This document shows positions 10,003-20,199 of a DNA stretch of 45,000 nt, piece by piece. The notes beneath the pieces are model-generated. The model did not search any database and was not told the origin of the DNA. It saw only the letters and a list, made by a program, of their open reading frames with translations. The number at the start of each line of letters is the position of its first letter. The stretch's first letter is position 1. The stretch is from Symbiodinium natans (lineage: Eukaryota > Sar > Dinophyceae > Suessiales > Symbiodiniaceae): positions 172,501-217,500 of the forward strand of contig CAJNDS010000014.1 of NCBI GenBank assembly GCA_905221605.1, given 5' to 3'. The position numbers were made by a program, and so were the translations under genes.

Positions 10003-10437
10003 ACCGGTTGCAACATGAGGGCTACAGGGTTTAGGGTTTAGGATTTGGGGTGTAGGGCTTAAGGGTTTAGGGGGGTTGGGGCCTAAGGGTTTGGGTTTAG
10101 GGTCTTGCGGCCTTGTTGGAGTTCGGGCTTTAGGGCTTTCGGTTGGAGGGTTCCTTAATTTAGGGTTTAGGGTATCATGGCTTCAATTTGTGCTTAGGAA
10201 GGCTTCACGGGTTTTGAGAGGTTGATGGAACCCCTTGCTTGCCATCGCTTTAGCTGGGTCTAGGGCTTGGGTTCATGAAACTACTATTTGCTTAAGAACC
10301 CTCAGAACATGAAAATGAAAAAACACACTCCCTATATTGCCCTTATAAGGAAGATTTGTTTTTTTTTTTTATATTTTGGAGGTTCTTATGCAATTAGCAG
10401 GCCAAGGCTTGGGCCGGACGACTCTGAATCTTCTTTG
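10003..10437. other. Spacer with degenerate TTTAGGG and a MITE-like element
   Basis: Degenerate TTTAGGG-type words at 10028-10180. The MITE-like element at 10281-10396 is listed separately. No gene seen. Confidence 0.6.
10281..10396 (-). mobile_element. MITE-like foldback element, copy 1
   Basis: The ends 'tatttgcttaagaaccc' on the left and 'ggaggttcttatgcaat' on the right are inverted relatives. Read on the minus strand, the element aligns end to end with 41253-41393: terminal 'ttaagaac' words, an A-rich tract, 'caaatctt', the core 'agggcaatata', a T-rich tract and the closing 'gttcttaa-caaata'. There is no coding capacity. It is probably a short non-autonomous DNA transposon; the family is unknown. 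Confidence 0.7.
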
Positions 10438-10485
10438 AGGGTTTAGGGTTTAGGGTTTGCGGTGTAGGGTTTAGGGTTTAGGGTT
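10438..10485 (+). repeat. Short degenerate telomere-like array
   Basis: TTTAGGG units mixed with TTTGCGG and TGTAGGG variants. Confidence 0.8.
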
Positions 10486-10778
10486 GCGGGGCTCGTGGGG
10501 CTTGAGGCTTTTCGGGTTCTGCAGAGCTTTTAGGGTTTGGGCTCTTGAGAGGGCACTTTGGGGCGGTTGGGCTTCCTAATATCGGGGTTTGTGCTTCGGT
10601 TGTGTTCGTTTTTGCGCGGGGGGTCAGGGGGGAAATCCTCAGAGCAAAACGGCCCCCCTCACCCAGTCCTGCACTGCGCCGCCGCCTCGTGCAGCGAGCC
10701 TTAGTAGCCCAGTAACCATATTATGACAAGGGCACCCCTTTTTTGGGGTGGCTACTTTATAAGGAAACCCATAACAAA
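10486..10778. other. Spacer carrying the array-flanking repeat
   Basis: Unique sequence with no gene. Positions 10701-10769 are the second copy of the 70-bp repeat seen at 4360-4429. Confidence 0.6.
10701..10769 (+). repeat. Array-flanking dispersed repeat, copy 2
   Basis: Matches 4360-4429, with the shared words 'agtagccca', 'ttttggggtgg' and 'ataagg-aacc'. A CCCTAAA array follows ten bases later. Confidence 0.75.
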
Positions 10779-11071
10779 CCCTAAACCCTAAACCCTAAAC
10801 CCTAAACCCTAAACCCTAAACCCTAAACCCTAAACCCTAAACCCTAAACCCTAAACCCTAAACCCTAAACCCTAAACCCTAAACCTAAACCCTAAACCCT
10901 AAACCCTAAACCCTACCACTGGGCTAGGAGCTCAGGGCAGCCTCCAAAGCTTCGCGGCTGGCTGCCTGGAGCACGGGGGTTTGTTGGGTAAGGGGCCCGA
11001 AACCCTAAACCCTAAACCCTAAACCCTAAACCCTAAACCCTAAACCTAAACCCTAAACCCTAAACCCTAAA
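10779..11071 (-). repeat. Two long CCCTAAA arrays
   Basis: About 19 units at 10779-10914 with one 6-bp slip, and about ten units at 11003-11071, separated by 90 bp of GC-rich unique sequence. Confidence 0.95.
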
Positions 11072-11645
11072 GCACCCTAAACCCAGACCCTGAACCCAGG
11101 GCCTTCAAGTTGGGTTTTAGGGTCGGTAGCACATGGAGGTTTTCGCATCTTAGGCTTGGACGTGCTGTTAGTGCTCTGAATTGTTGGGGATGCTATGATA
11201 AATGTAGGGGCCTGATAAATTACAATCAGGTTTTGGGGGTATGATAGTATGTTTAGAAAGGGACCCTAAGGGAATACTGTTAGTAGTTTTTTCCGACCCC
11301 TCTTCTAGACCCTAAACCCTAACCCGAAACCCTAAACCCTAAACCCTAAAGCCTAAACCCTAAACCCTAAGTTTGGTGGTCCGGTTCGGCTTGTTGAATA
11401 GGAACTCTAGCCCGGGCAAATCATGATAGTCTTTCAAGGGGCGGCGATCTGGGGGGTTAGTGTTTAGGGTTGAGGGTTTAGGGTTGAGGGTTTAGGGGTT
11501 TACGAAAATAAGGGACCCTTAAGATAGGACCCCAGATAGTAGGATTCCCTTATAATCAGCACCCCAATAAGGTACCCCTAATTTCGGAGACCCCCATACA
11601 TAATTATGATGGGGTGGCCGTGTAAAGAACCCCTAGAGCTATCCG
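11072..11645. other. Spacer at the inner edge of the left mosaic
   Basis: A degenerate CCCTAAA array lies at 11310-11372 and a degenerate TTTAGGG/TTGAGGG array at about 11455-11500. Between and after them are words such as 'agggaccct' and 'caccccaataaggtacccc', loosely like the repeats at 4360 and 10701. No gene seen. Confidence 0.6.
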
Positions 11646-12510
11646 TTGAAAAGAAGCGTTAGGAAAAAAAACCATGAGTTTAAAATCTCAATTTGGCACG
11701 CAATGATCCTAGTTGTCATCCGAATTTCGCTCATCATAATTGTTTTTAATAGCTCGATGGTGTTAGTAGATGCTCGTTTCAATCTCTGGCTTGATATTAC
11801 TATTACTACTACTGTCATTGTTCTCTCGAGTCCTTTTGCGCCCTCAGGGGCCGCGGGAATGCACCCAATAGGCCAGGTGGACCCTTCATGAGTCGAACGC
11901 TTGCTGGTGATGGTATCTTTTTTTTTTGGCGGGGGAAAGTTTGGACAAGGAGAAACTGACCACCGAATTTTCCCAATCTTTCACTCTTGACCTTTCACTT
12001 CCTGGTTCTCGACGCAGCTTTCAAAGCCAGCTAAGGCGTCATGAGATTGAAGGTGTACGGAAAAAAACAAAACAACTCTTTTTTGTTTTAACGGGGGCTC
12101 GTTTTCCTGTCGTCGCTAATTTGCTCACGTTGTCACTCGCTTGTGCTTGTATTGCAGAGGGTCCTGTCTTACCCTCGTCTCTGAATCAAAGTTCTTGAAA
12201 CTGCACGAAAACAACCACAAAACGCCCATGGATCCGCCATTGAGACCCTGTTTGCACCTGGCTCTTGTTCGTGGTTAAACAAGGAACCCACCCTCGGGAC
12301 TTCACCGCCTGTCTAAATCTTAGCGAGCCTAACCTTCTGGGATTTCACAAATGCGCACTGTTCACCCAGGTCAGTTTTGCCCATGCTCTTCTGATCGTAA
12401 ATAACTGTGAGCCAACAAGCGAACAGCATGAGTCCGTTAATGAGGGGCACTGGCTCATATACATATATGAGCCTGAGACCTTTCGGGTTCTTTTGGCTTA
12501 CTTTTTATAA
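11646..12510 (+). other. Weak plus-strand open frames, possible exons
   Basis: Three consecutive plus-strand frames (11646-11891, 11926-12198, 12265-12510) are open, with ordinary mixed amino-acid composition. The first has a hydrophobic stretch near residues 17-37 ('WHAMILVVIRISLIIIVF'). No initiator is convincing for the second and third, and no homology was recognised. They could be exons of one broken or intron-bearing gene, or chance frames in sequence that has lost the telomere-like words. I see no support beyond openness. Confidence 0.25.
12452..12473. repeat. Perfect 10-bp inverted repeat
   Basis: GGCTCATATA and its exact complement TATATGAGCC are separated by two bases. It lies near the end of the last weak plus-strand frame and could be a 3' hairpin or a palindrome without function. 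Confidence 0.7.
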
Positions 12511-14807
12511 GTGTATTAAAAAATAATAGTATAAATCTATATATTAGAATAAGCATGCTTTGCCAATAGACTTTTCATCATGCGGTACAGCTACTCAGCG
12601 GCTCCGGTACGTATGCAGTCAAAGCTCAAGCAGCAGAGAAAACACAGCCAGAAAATCTACTATAAAACCCTAAGCTTCAAACTATAAACCTTAAACTTAT
12701 CTTCTCCGCAAGCTTCGGCACGCAGGCTGCAGGAAGCTGCAGCTTCTCCAAGCTCTGGTAGCCAGTTACGCTGAAAATTAAGGTCTAAGATTTATGGTTT
12801 AAAATTTTTGGTTTAATGTTTAGAGTTTAATGTTTTTTTTAAAAAAGTACGGTTTCAGGTTTCATGTATTACAATCATGGATGGCAGCTACTAGAGTTTA
12901 GGATCGGATGTCTATAGCTCAGGGATGTACTTTGACCCACCTGTTCACCCGCCTTCCATGTTTTCTTTTGTAATTTGAGAGGGGGGGCGGGGTACCTGAT
13001 TTTCCTGATGCACCACTACAGTGACCACAAAAACTGCTTCAGGCCTTTGCGTTCAGAGCTGGAGTTTTAGGGCTTAGGGTTTAGGGCTTATGCTTTAAGG
13101 TTTAGGGCTTAAAGATGGTTGCCAAGGGAATTGATTCCTACAAGTGGCTTGGATTAGCTGCACTCCGCGCGCACAGACTGGGAGCTGCAAATGCCCCACG
13201 TGTTCATCGCAAGCTTACCTTGTTTATGGTTTAGGGTTTAGGGTTTAGGGTTTAGGATCATACCCGAAACCCGATGTTACGAAAGAAAGTCCAAGAAGAA
13301 GATCCCAAACCATTGCTCATTCGTAGTTCTGCCCGAAACCCACAACGCCAGACCTCAACCAGGTGAGTCTACGCAGATCTTCGTCATATGACCTATTAGT
13401 GACAGTTACAAATTTGAGGAGTTACGCAAGTTCTAAGGAAAAAATGGGGATTTGACTTGTCAAGATTGGGCACGTCTGCGTGCGTCGGACAAACCCTAAA
13501 GACCCTTAGATCTGTGATACGACACTAAACCCTAAGCCCGGAGCCTAGACAGATATAATACAGGATGCTAGCAACGGCAAAGGAATATAACAGAATCGAA
13601 TGAAGCAGATGAAAAAAATATGCTTGGACAGGCGTTAGGGGTACGATGCCCCGGTGGCATGAGCTCCGGCGTCGTTGTGGGCGCACCTAGTCGAGCAGTG
13701 TTATGAGCGCGTCTTCTGTCAAAGTGTCTTTGACACCGGACGCTGTAAGTCTAAAGGCTCTGTAGGGCCAACTACCAGAGCACAAGATGATATACAAACA
13801 ACAAAACCATAAACCCTAAACCCTCTGCGCCTAACTAGTACCTAAAAACTGTTGGCACCTAGAGGCAGAGCCAGCTGCTTGTGCCCACTGGCTGACTGAT
13901 CCGCCTCATGTGGCACAACTACTGTCCAGAGATCTGAACACCTTGATCTTGATGACTCTTCAATAAACCCTCAAACATCAGTTTGCTTGGCAAGTTGATT
14001 TGCTTGAAGGGGTTTATAAGGGAACCTAAACTCTTCAAAAACGAAACAAGGGTACTCCTGGGCATCCTAAGATCTTAAGTTTACCTTATACTATTTCGGC
14101 CGATTTATATTCGGTTTCCTCATCTTCGTAAACCCTCACAAGGGCTTTCTAGGCGGGTACAGATCTTCAAGCCTAAAATCCTGAACCCTAAACCCTAAAC
14201 TCTAACCTAAACCCTAAACCTTAAACCCTCGACTCTAAACCTTAAACTATGACTGAGGGGTTGATCCTGCTTGGAGAGCCATTCCAGCGAAGCAGTCGCA
14301 CGGCCTTCCAGCGCATACCGTGGGGTTTAGGGTTTCGGGTTTAGGGTTTAGGGTTTAAGGGCTCACATGTTTTAAAGGGCGCAGGCCTAGGCGGCCTGAA
14401 TCATGCACTTAAGAACCAGCTGCAGGACGCGGTCTGAGAAGTGTCTTGCCAGCAGATTCAGCCCTAAACTCCTACCCAAGACTTGTTGAGGACTCAAGCG
14501 GCTTGAGGTATTGGGCCCTGTCAGGCCCTAAGGCCCTTGTAAGGGTCTCAGATGCTACCATGAGCCCCTGAACCCTGAACCCTAAACCCTCAGCCCTAAA
14601 CCCGAAACCCTCAGCCCTAAACCTAAACCCTCAGCCCTAGAGCCTAAACCCTCAAAAGCTACTATAAGGAAGCGAGAAGGGCTGCCAGAGTCGACGTTTG
14701 AAGGACATGGTTGTACTAGGGATCTCTCCCCACTCTAGTTGCAGCAAATACGAAGAGTCCAATACCCCTAAATGAGGAATAGGGTTTAGGGTTTAGAGTT
14801 TACGAGT
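12511..14807. other. Gene-poor stretch with sparse telomere-like tracts
   Basis: No convincing frame on either strand. Short telomere-like tracts lie at 13229-13255 (TTTAGGG), about 14182-14240 (degenerate CCCTAAA), 14322-14361 (TTTAGGG) and 14572-14655 (CCCTAAA with CCCTCAG variants). A dispersed repeat copy is at 12712-12780. Confidence 0.55.
12712..12780 (+). repeat. Dispersed 'GGAAGCTGCAG' repeat, copy 1
   Basis: The core 'ggaagctgcagcttctccaa' with a following 'gctctggtag' matches 14842-14910. A more diverged third copy occurs at about 14925-14975. Confidence 0.7.
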
Positions 14808-15773
14808 ATGCCTTGCAGGGCCGCAGTCCCTACAAGCCGTCGTCTGCAGAGTGCCGGGAAGCTGCAGTTTCTCCAGGCTCGGGTAGAAAAGTACGCCGAA
14901 AGTCAAGTTTTGTACACCAGTAGCCGAAGGTCAAGGTTTTCAGGCCTCTTGGAAACTGCAGTCTCTCGAAGCTTTGCCGCCCTCAGCATCAGAAGCCCAC
15001 CGATCCATCGCCTGGCCACAAAATAGTTTTACACAAATTCGTCATGGAATCAATGTGACTTTACACAAAGCGATGCGAATGAGGCTCTTGCAGTATGTGC
15101 ATTTTGTTGGTTCTGCAAGGCTCGCAGTGATCAAGCGACCGTTGAGGCTTGAGAGTTAATAAACCGCATCACCCTAGTAAAATGCCTCCAGCAACGGATC
15201 TCGAAGGCCCACAGACGTTGTCTCGTCGACCTACCCGGATGTCAATGGAGAGCTAGTCTGGGGACGCGCCGAGCTATTGAGGTTGAGGGCTTCCTGCTTC
15301 TTCAGCATGGAAACCATAAAGGCACATAAACTAAATGCCTCAAGAACTGCGAATTCAAATGCTTAATTTGATATTGTGACTTATCCATGTTTTTTATGAT
15401 TTGAGGTCTAGGATTCTGTAAGTGGTCTCTTTTCGAAAAAAAAACAGTATCACTCAAGCCTTAAATGCGAAATCTTAAAATGTAAAATCCGAATCCCATA
15501 TCCACAACCATAAACTCCATAATCCCCACTCCGCACTTCAAACCCTAGACCCTTTGCTCGCATGTACAAGAAGCCTATGAAAGCTTCATAAGACTAGAGA
15601 AAAAAAACAAACGCCTCTGAGACCGTTTGCAACTGTCTGCAGAAATGCGCAAAGGGAAGGTTAAGGTTTTAAGGGTTTAGTGTTTAGGGTAGTCACGATG
15701 ACATGAGCTTTAGGGCTTTATAAGCGTTTCCGGGGTATGCTTGAAAGTCCTGACGAAACCATCTTATATAATA
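14808..15773. other. Spacer before the gene island
   Basis: Frames at 14808-15159 overlap the dispersed repeat and are not called. From 15160 to 15773 the sequence is AT-richer with no coding frame seen, and a weak TTTAGTG tract lies near 15670. Confidence 0.5.
14842..14975 (+). repeat. Dispersed 'GGAAGCTGCAG' repeat, copies 2 and 3
   Basis: Copy 2 has the core 'gggaagctgcagtttctcca' and 'ggctcgggtag'. Copy 3 follows with 'ggaaactgcagtctctcgaa'. Each is followed by an 'agtcaag' or 'ggtcaag' word. Confidence 0.65.
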
Positions 15774-16084
15774 TCATCTCTGCGAGGTCCAAGGGGAGCG
15801 CTCCGTTGTAACAACCGACTCTTGCCCAGCCGCCTCCACTTCTACCTGCACATCTTCGTACAGCTCCTCGGCCTTGCGCAGAACACACGTAGTCGATTTT
15901 TTTTAATGCCATACTAAGCTTCGAATGTGACAGCCACTACCTCCGTGGCCTTCTTCTTTTTTTTCAGCTGTGTCTCTTCCTGACACAGCATACGAACTAC
16001 ATTTTCAACGAGCTCAGATGTGTTTTGATCTAAGCTGCAGACTCTTGGCGTCGACGGCTTTCGTTTCGCAGCCTTGCAAGACAT
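15774..16084 (-). CDS. Hypothetical small Lys/Glu-rich protein, two exons
   Basis: Not recognised. An ATG at 16084 opens a frame 'MSCKAAKRKPSTPRVCSLDQ' that stays open to a stop at 15914. Within it, a GT donor at 15940 and an AG acceptor at 15873 would remove 68 bp in phase 0. They join exon 15941-16084 (48 codons) to exon 15774-15872, which reads 'AEELYEDVQVEVEAAGQES' and stops at 15774. The result would be about 80 residues: a basic start, an acidic or amphipathic middle with 'ELVENVVRMLCQEE', then KKKKK, possibly helical or coiled-coil. Unspliced, it would be 56 residues. No signal peptide or membrane segment is visible. The frame has ordinary codon composition, unlike the repeats around it. 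A real exon seems likely; the full gene may extend upstream to the exon at 16233-16481. Confidence 0.4.
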
Positions 16085-16232
16085 GACTTAGTACTGCGTT
16101 GATTTCTCATGTGGGTGTGTGAGCGACATGATGAATCTGTTCTTCCTCTGAGTCACTGACTCGTTGCCAAGTCTTGTGCTCCTGGCATGGATGCTGACTT
16201 CGAGTACCAAGTTATTTGTATGGCTAGAGCGG

Positions 16233-16481
16233 CTAGAGCTCCTTCTTCGGAGGAGGGTAAGGAGGCGGCATCGGTATTCGCACCTCGGTGTATGCAGTAA
16301 CGACTGGCGCCAACGAAAGTGCTGGCATGAGCCCCTCGCCGGCTTCAGCACAGGCGTCGCGTACTTCTGCCTCTCCTGAACGAAAAAACGCCGGACAAAT
16401 ACTGAAATTTCCGAGTGCAGAAAGCACGATTGCCTTCTGCAAGGTTTCCGTCTGCATCAGGCGTTCCATAGCGGCAGACGC
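16233..16481 (-). CDS. Possible terminal exon, product ends in KKEL
   Basis: Not recognised. After a plausible AG acceptor at 16482 ('cgttgtgtcag') the minus-strand frame reads 'ASAAMERLMQTETLQKAIVL', then 'EAEVRDACAEAGEGLMPALS', and closes with a proline-rich tail and KKEL before a stop at 16233. KKEL resembles a KDEL-type endoplasmic reticulum retrieval signal, but four residues alone are weak evidence and no signal peptide is seen. An in-frame ATG lies five codons in. Another reading splices out the proline-rich tail (GT at 'accgag|gtgcga') into a following acidic segment 'RVSDSEEEQIHH'. The upstream side is a poly-G/poly-C tract, so the 5' part of the gene cannot be read. It may be an exon of the gene at 15774-16084. 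Confidence 0.35.
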   Translation of the reverse strand, partial: ASAAMERLMQTETLQKAIVLSALGNFSICPAFFRSGEAEVRDACAEAGEGLMPALSLAPVVTAYTEVRIPMPPPYPPPKKEL

Positions 16482-16630
16482 CTGACACAACGTATGATTG
16501 CTTTTCCAGGATGTTTTTTTTTTGCGTCCTCTGACCAAACTCAAGCCAATTGCAGCGCCGCCTCTCGACGGCGAGCAGCCAACACCGCATGCTGGGGCGG
16601 CGCTACCACACGAGGTTGAGAGGGGACAGG

Positions 16631-16635
<5 letters not shown>

Positions 16636-16679
<44 letters not shown>

Positions 16680-16694
16680 AAGGGGGGGGGGAGC
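16636..16694 (+). repeat. G-tract beside candidate exon
   Basis: A run of about 43 G is followed by 'aaa' and another G run. It gives polyproline or polyglycine in translation. Its length is uncertain in any assembly. Confidence 0.9.
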
Positions 16695-16924
16695 GGGGGT
16701 GCCCCCGGCCGGTTCGGTAAGCGAGCCATAACGGCTGCAAATGGGTGAGTTGCGTGCGCGAATGCAGCCATCCAGCGACAAGTGGAACAGAAAATGAATG
16801 CGCTCTTCGGGTCTCTGCTGCCAGCCACTCAGGCACTGCAATCACGCTCTTGAAAGGAGTTGCGCGCACGAATGCAGCAAGGAATCCGATCTTGAAATAG
16901 TTTTATATATCACTATATGTTCTG

Positions 16925-19330
16925 ACAGAGCGACAGACCCCACGGCCGCCTTAAGGAAAACGCCATATCAATATGCTGCTACAGAACGACAGACCCTGCG
17001 AGCCTACGAACAACTTGAAGGAATTTGTCTGTCAAGATATTGCAATAGAACGACAGTCCACACGGACATCTTGGTGGGATCTGTCATGTCAGGGTCTTGC
17101 GAAAGAACGACAGACCCCACGGACGCTTTCAAGGATATGTCCATGTCTAGACGTTTCAAAAGAACGACATACAGTGGTTGCCGCAGAACGACAGACCCCA
17201 CGGACACCTTCCAGAAGGTATCCATATCAAGATACTACAACAGAACGACAGACGACAGACCCCACCGACGCTTGCAAGGCTATGTCGATGTCTAGATGTT
17301 TCAACAGAACGACAGAAAGTGGTTGCCGCAGACCGACAGACCCCACGGACACCTTCAAGAAGTCATCCATAGCAAGATGTTACAACAAAACGACAGACGA
17401 CAGACCCCACCGACGCCTGCAAGGCTATGTCGATGTCTAGATGTTTCAACAGAACGACAGAAAGTGGTTGCCACATACCGACAAACCCCACGGAAACCTT
17501 CAAGAAGGTATCCATATCAAGATGTTACAACAGAACGACAGACCACAGACGGACCCCACGGGCACCGCGAAGGGGAGTTGCATGTCTAGATGCTGCCACA
17601 GAACAACAGACCCCACGGACGCCTTCAAGGATATGTCTATGTCCAGACGTTCCAACAAAACCACAGACCACGGGAACATCTTCAAGGATATTTCCACGTC
17701 AACATGTCATAACAGAACGACAGACCCCTCGGACACCTGCAATAGGGTTTCCATATCAAGACGTTATAACAGAACAACAGACCCCACCGTGAAAAGGATT
17801 TGCGTGCCTAGATGTTGCCACAGAACGACAGACCCCACGGACGCCTTGAAAGAGATTTCCCATGTCAATATATGTTGTCATGGAACGACAGACTCCACGG
17901 ACGCCTTAGGGAATTGCCATGTCAAGACGCGGCGACAGAAATACAGACCCTACAAAGACCTTGAAGGATATTTCAATGTCAGATGCTCCAACAAAACGAC
18001 AGCACCCACAGACACCGTCAAGGATGTTTCCATGTCAAGATGTTGCTATAGAACGACAGACCCCACGGACACCTTCAAGAAGGTACCCATATCAAGATGT
18101 TACAGCAGGACGACTGACGACAGACCCCACGGACACCTGCAAGGCTATGTCGATGTCTAGATGTTTCAACAGAACGACAGAAAGTGGTTGCCGCAGACCG
18201 ACAGACCCCACGGACACCTTCAAGAAGGTATCCATATCAAGATGTTACAACAGAACGACAGACCACAGACGGACCCCACGGGCACCGCGAAGGGGAGTTG
18301 CGTGTCTAGATGCTGCCACAGAACAACAGACCCCACGGACGCCTTCAATGATATGTCTATGTCCAGACGTTCCAACAAAACCACAGACCACGGGAACATC
18401 TTCAAGGATATTTCCACGTCAACATGTCATAACAGAACGACAGACCCCACGGACACCTGCAATAGGGTTTCCATATCAAGACGTTATAACAGAACAACAG
18501 ACCCCACGGGCACCGTGAAAAGGATTTGCGTGCCTAGATGTTGCCACAGAACGACAGACCCCACGGACGCCTTGAAAGAGATTTCCCATGTCAATATATG
18601 TTGTCATGGAACGACAGACTCCACGGACGCCTTAGGGAATTGCCATGTCAAGACTCGGCGACAGAAATACAGACCCTACAAACACCTTGAAGAATATTTC
18701 AATGTCAGATGCTCCAACAAAACGACAGCACCCACAGACACCGTCAAGGATGTTTCCATGTCAAGATGTTGCTATAGAACGACAGACCCCACGGACACCT
18801 TCAAGGAGGTACCCATATCAAGATGTTACAGCAGGACGACTGACGACAGACCCCACGGACACCTGCAAGGCTATGTCGATGTCTAGATGTTTCAACAGAA
18901 AGACAGAAAGTGGTTGCCGCAGACCGACAGACCCCACACACCTTCAAGAAGGTATCCATATCAAGATGTTACAACAGAACGACAGACGACAAACCCCACC
19001 GACGCCTGCAAGGCTATGTCGATGTCTAGATGTTTCAACAGAACGACAGAAAGTAGTTGCCACAGACCGACAGACCCCACGGACACCTTCAAGAAGGTAT
19101 CCATATCAAGATGTTACAACAGAATGACAGACCACAGACGGACCCCACGGGCACCGCGAAGGGGAGTTGCATGTCTAGATGCTGCCACAGAACAACAGAC
19201 CCCACAGACGCCTTCAAGGATATGTCCATGTCCAGACGCTCCAATAGAACGACACGGACGCCTTGAAAGAGATTTTCCATGTCAATATATGTTGTCACAG
19301 AACGACAGACCCCACGAATGCTTAAAGAAC
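16925..19330 (+). repeat. 2.4-kb minisatellite of about 57-bp units with higher-order repeat
   Basis: About 40 diverged copies of a unit with the core 'agaacgacagaccccacgga', followed by 'cgccttcaaggata', 'tgtccatgtc' and 'aagatgtt'. Most units are 57 bp (19 codons), so plus-strand frames stay open and translate as repeats of the type RTTDPTDAFKDMSMSRRSN. A block of 12-13 units is duplicated: 17441-18160 (720 bp) and 18161-18886 (726 bp, a 6-bp insertion near 18510) are nearly identical, and a partial third copy begins at 18887. The array ends inside the 3' end of the minus-strand gene at 19335-22231. The open frames are taken as a consequence of the unit length, not as a gene, although expression cannot be excluded. 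Confidence 0.92.
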
Positions 19331-19334
19331 TGAT

Positions 19335-20199
19335 GAAATCTAACAGGCTGTGGATGAAGCAAAACGGGTGTAGCCATATAATTAGCGCAATTATAGAAGG
19401 GATGGCTTGGCAAGCAAACCATCGGCGCATCATCATCAGCCAAACGAGTGAGGAAGCATAATACGCGAAGCCTGACTTTGTCCAGCGACATGCATTGCTG
19501 AAATGGAGTAGATCCAGTCGGTTGAGTCAACACGATATACTCAGCATTTGCCTTACTAGATCCTCCAGAATAATCAGGGAAAGTACACGAAAGCAAATCG
19601 CCAGGCAAGTCTTGTATTAAACTGCATCCGAGACGGACACCGTCAGACTCCACCCATGTCGGATGTCCTGTCACGGTCCCTGGCAACAGCTGAAATCTGC
19701 GCGCTTCATGTCCAAACGCATACTTGATTCCATAGTGTAATTCTAGCAAGCGTGGATGAACACATGCTGGCACATTCGTTGTTGTCTCAAAAGCGTCTTG
19801 AACGCCTCGTCTATTAACGCGAAATGTATGCTGGACAATAGCGCAAGCCTGCGAGCAGAAGAAGCCTAATCTTCCCTGTATCCGCAAGTTCACGCCAAGG
19901 GCAGCTGTCCGCTAAAGGTTTTCTGCACAAATTGCAGACGCCACGCAAGTTACTATAATAAATTTTATCTGCCGTCCACTCACTACGAAACAAGCGAAGG
20001 AACTCTTCTTCGGAACGAGGCAAATGTCTCATAGTGCCATTGAACGGCGGCAGTGCAAACTGCTGGTTTGCGGGCGACGTCATGAGTAATCGCCCCAAGC
20101 ATTGTGGAGGAAGCCATGCGATGTCATCGTTCTCTGCGAATACAAAATCATTCACTTGGATTTCAAAAGACGAACCTGGAGGCTTAGAGAAGCAAACGC
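19335..20199 (-). CDS. C-terminal part of zinc-binding multidomain protein
   Basis: Third part of the large minus-strand gene. The frame from about 20199 reads 'KLGWFVVILGDRVCFSKPPG' and continues to a cysteine pair 'GVCNLCRKPLADSCPW'. At about 19880 it must shift by one base (one G too many in 'acaggga') to continue as 'GRLGFFCSQACAIVQHTF'. Together these make a CxxC...CxxxC zinc-finger pattern that only exists if the frame is corrected. The rest contains 'FPDYSGGSS', the fourth DYxGG-type motif of the gene. The open frame runs past 19330 into the minisatellite and stops at 19282, so the last dozen residues are repeat-derived and the natural C-terminus may be lost or lie elsewhere. Function is unknown; a regulatory or protein-binding role is only a guess from the zinc modules. 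Confidence 0.5.

Noticed and set aside
16603-16869. Proline-rich minus frames and glycine-rich plus frame
   Set aside because: Produced by the poly-G run at 16636-16694.
16925-19330. CRISPR array
   Set aside because: Units are contiguous and diverged with no unique spacers of constant length; the context is eukaryotic.
16798-19333. Several plus-strand frames of 97-241 codons and minus-strand shadows
   Set aside because: Direct product of the 57-bp (19-codon) repeat unit; reported as a minisatellite instead.
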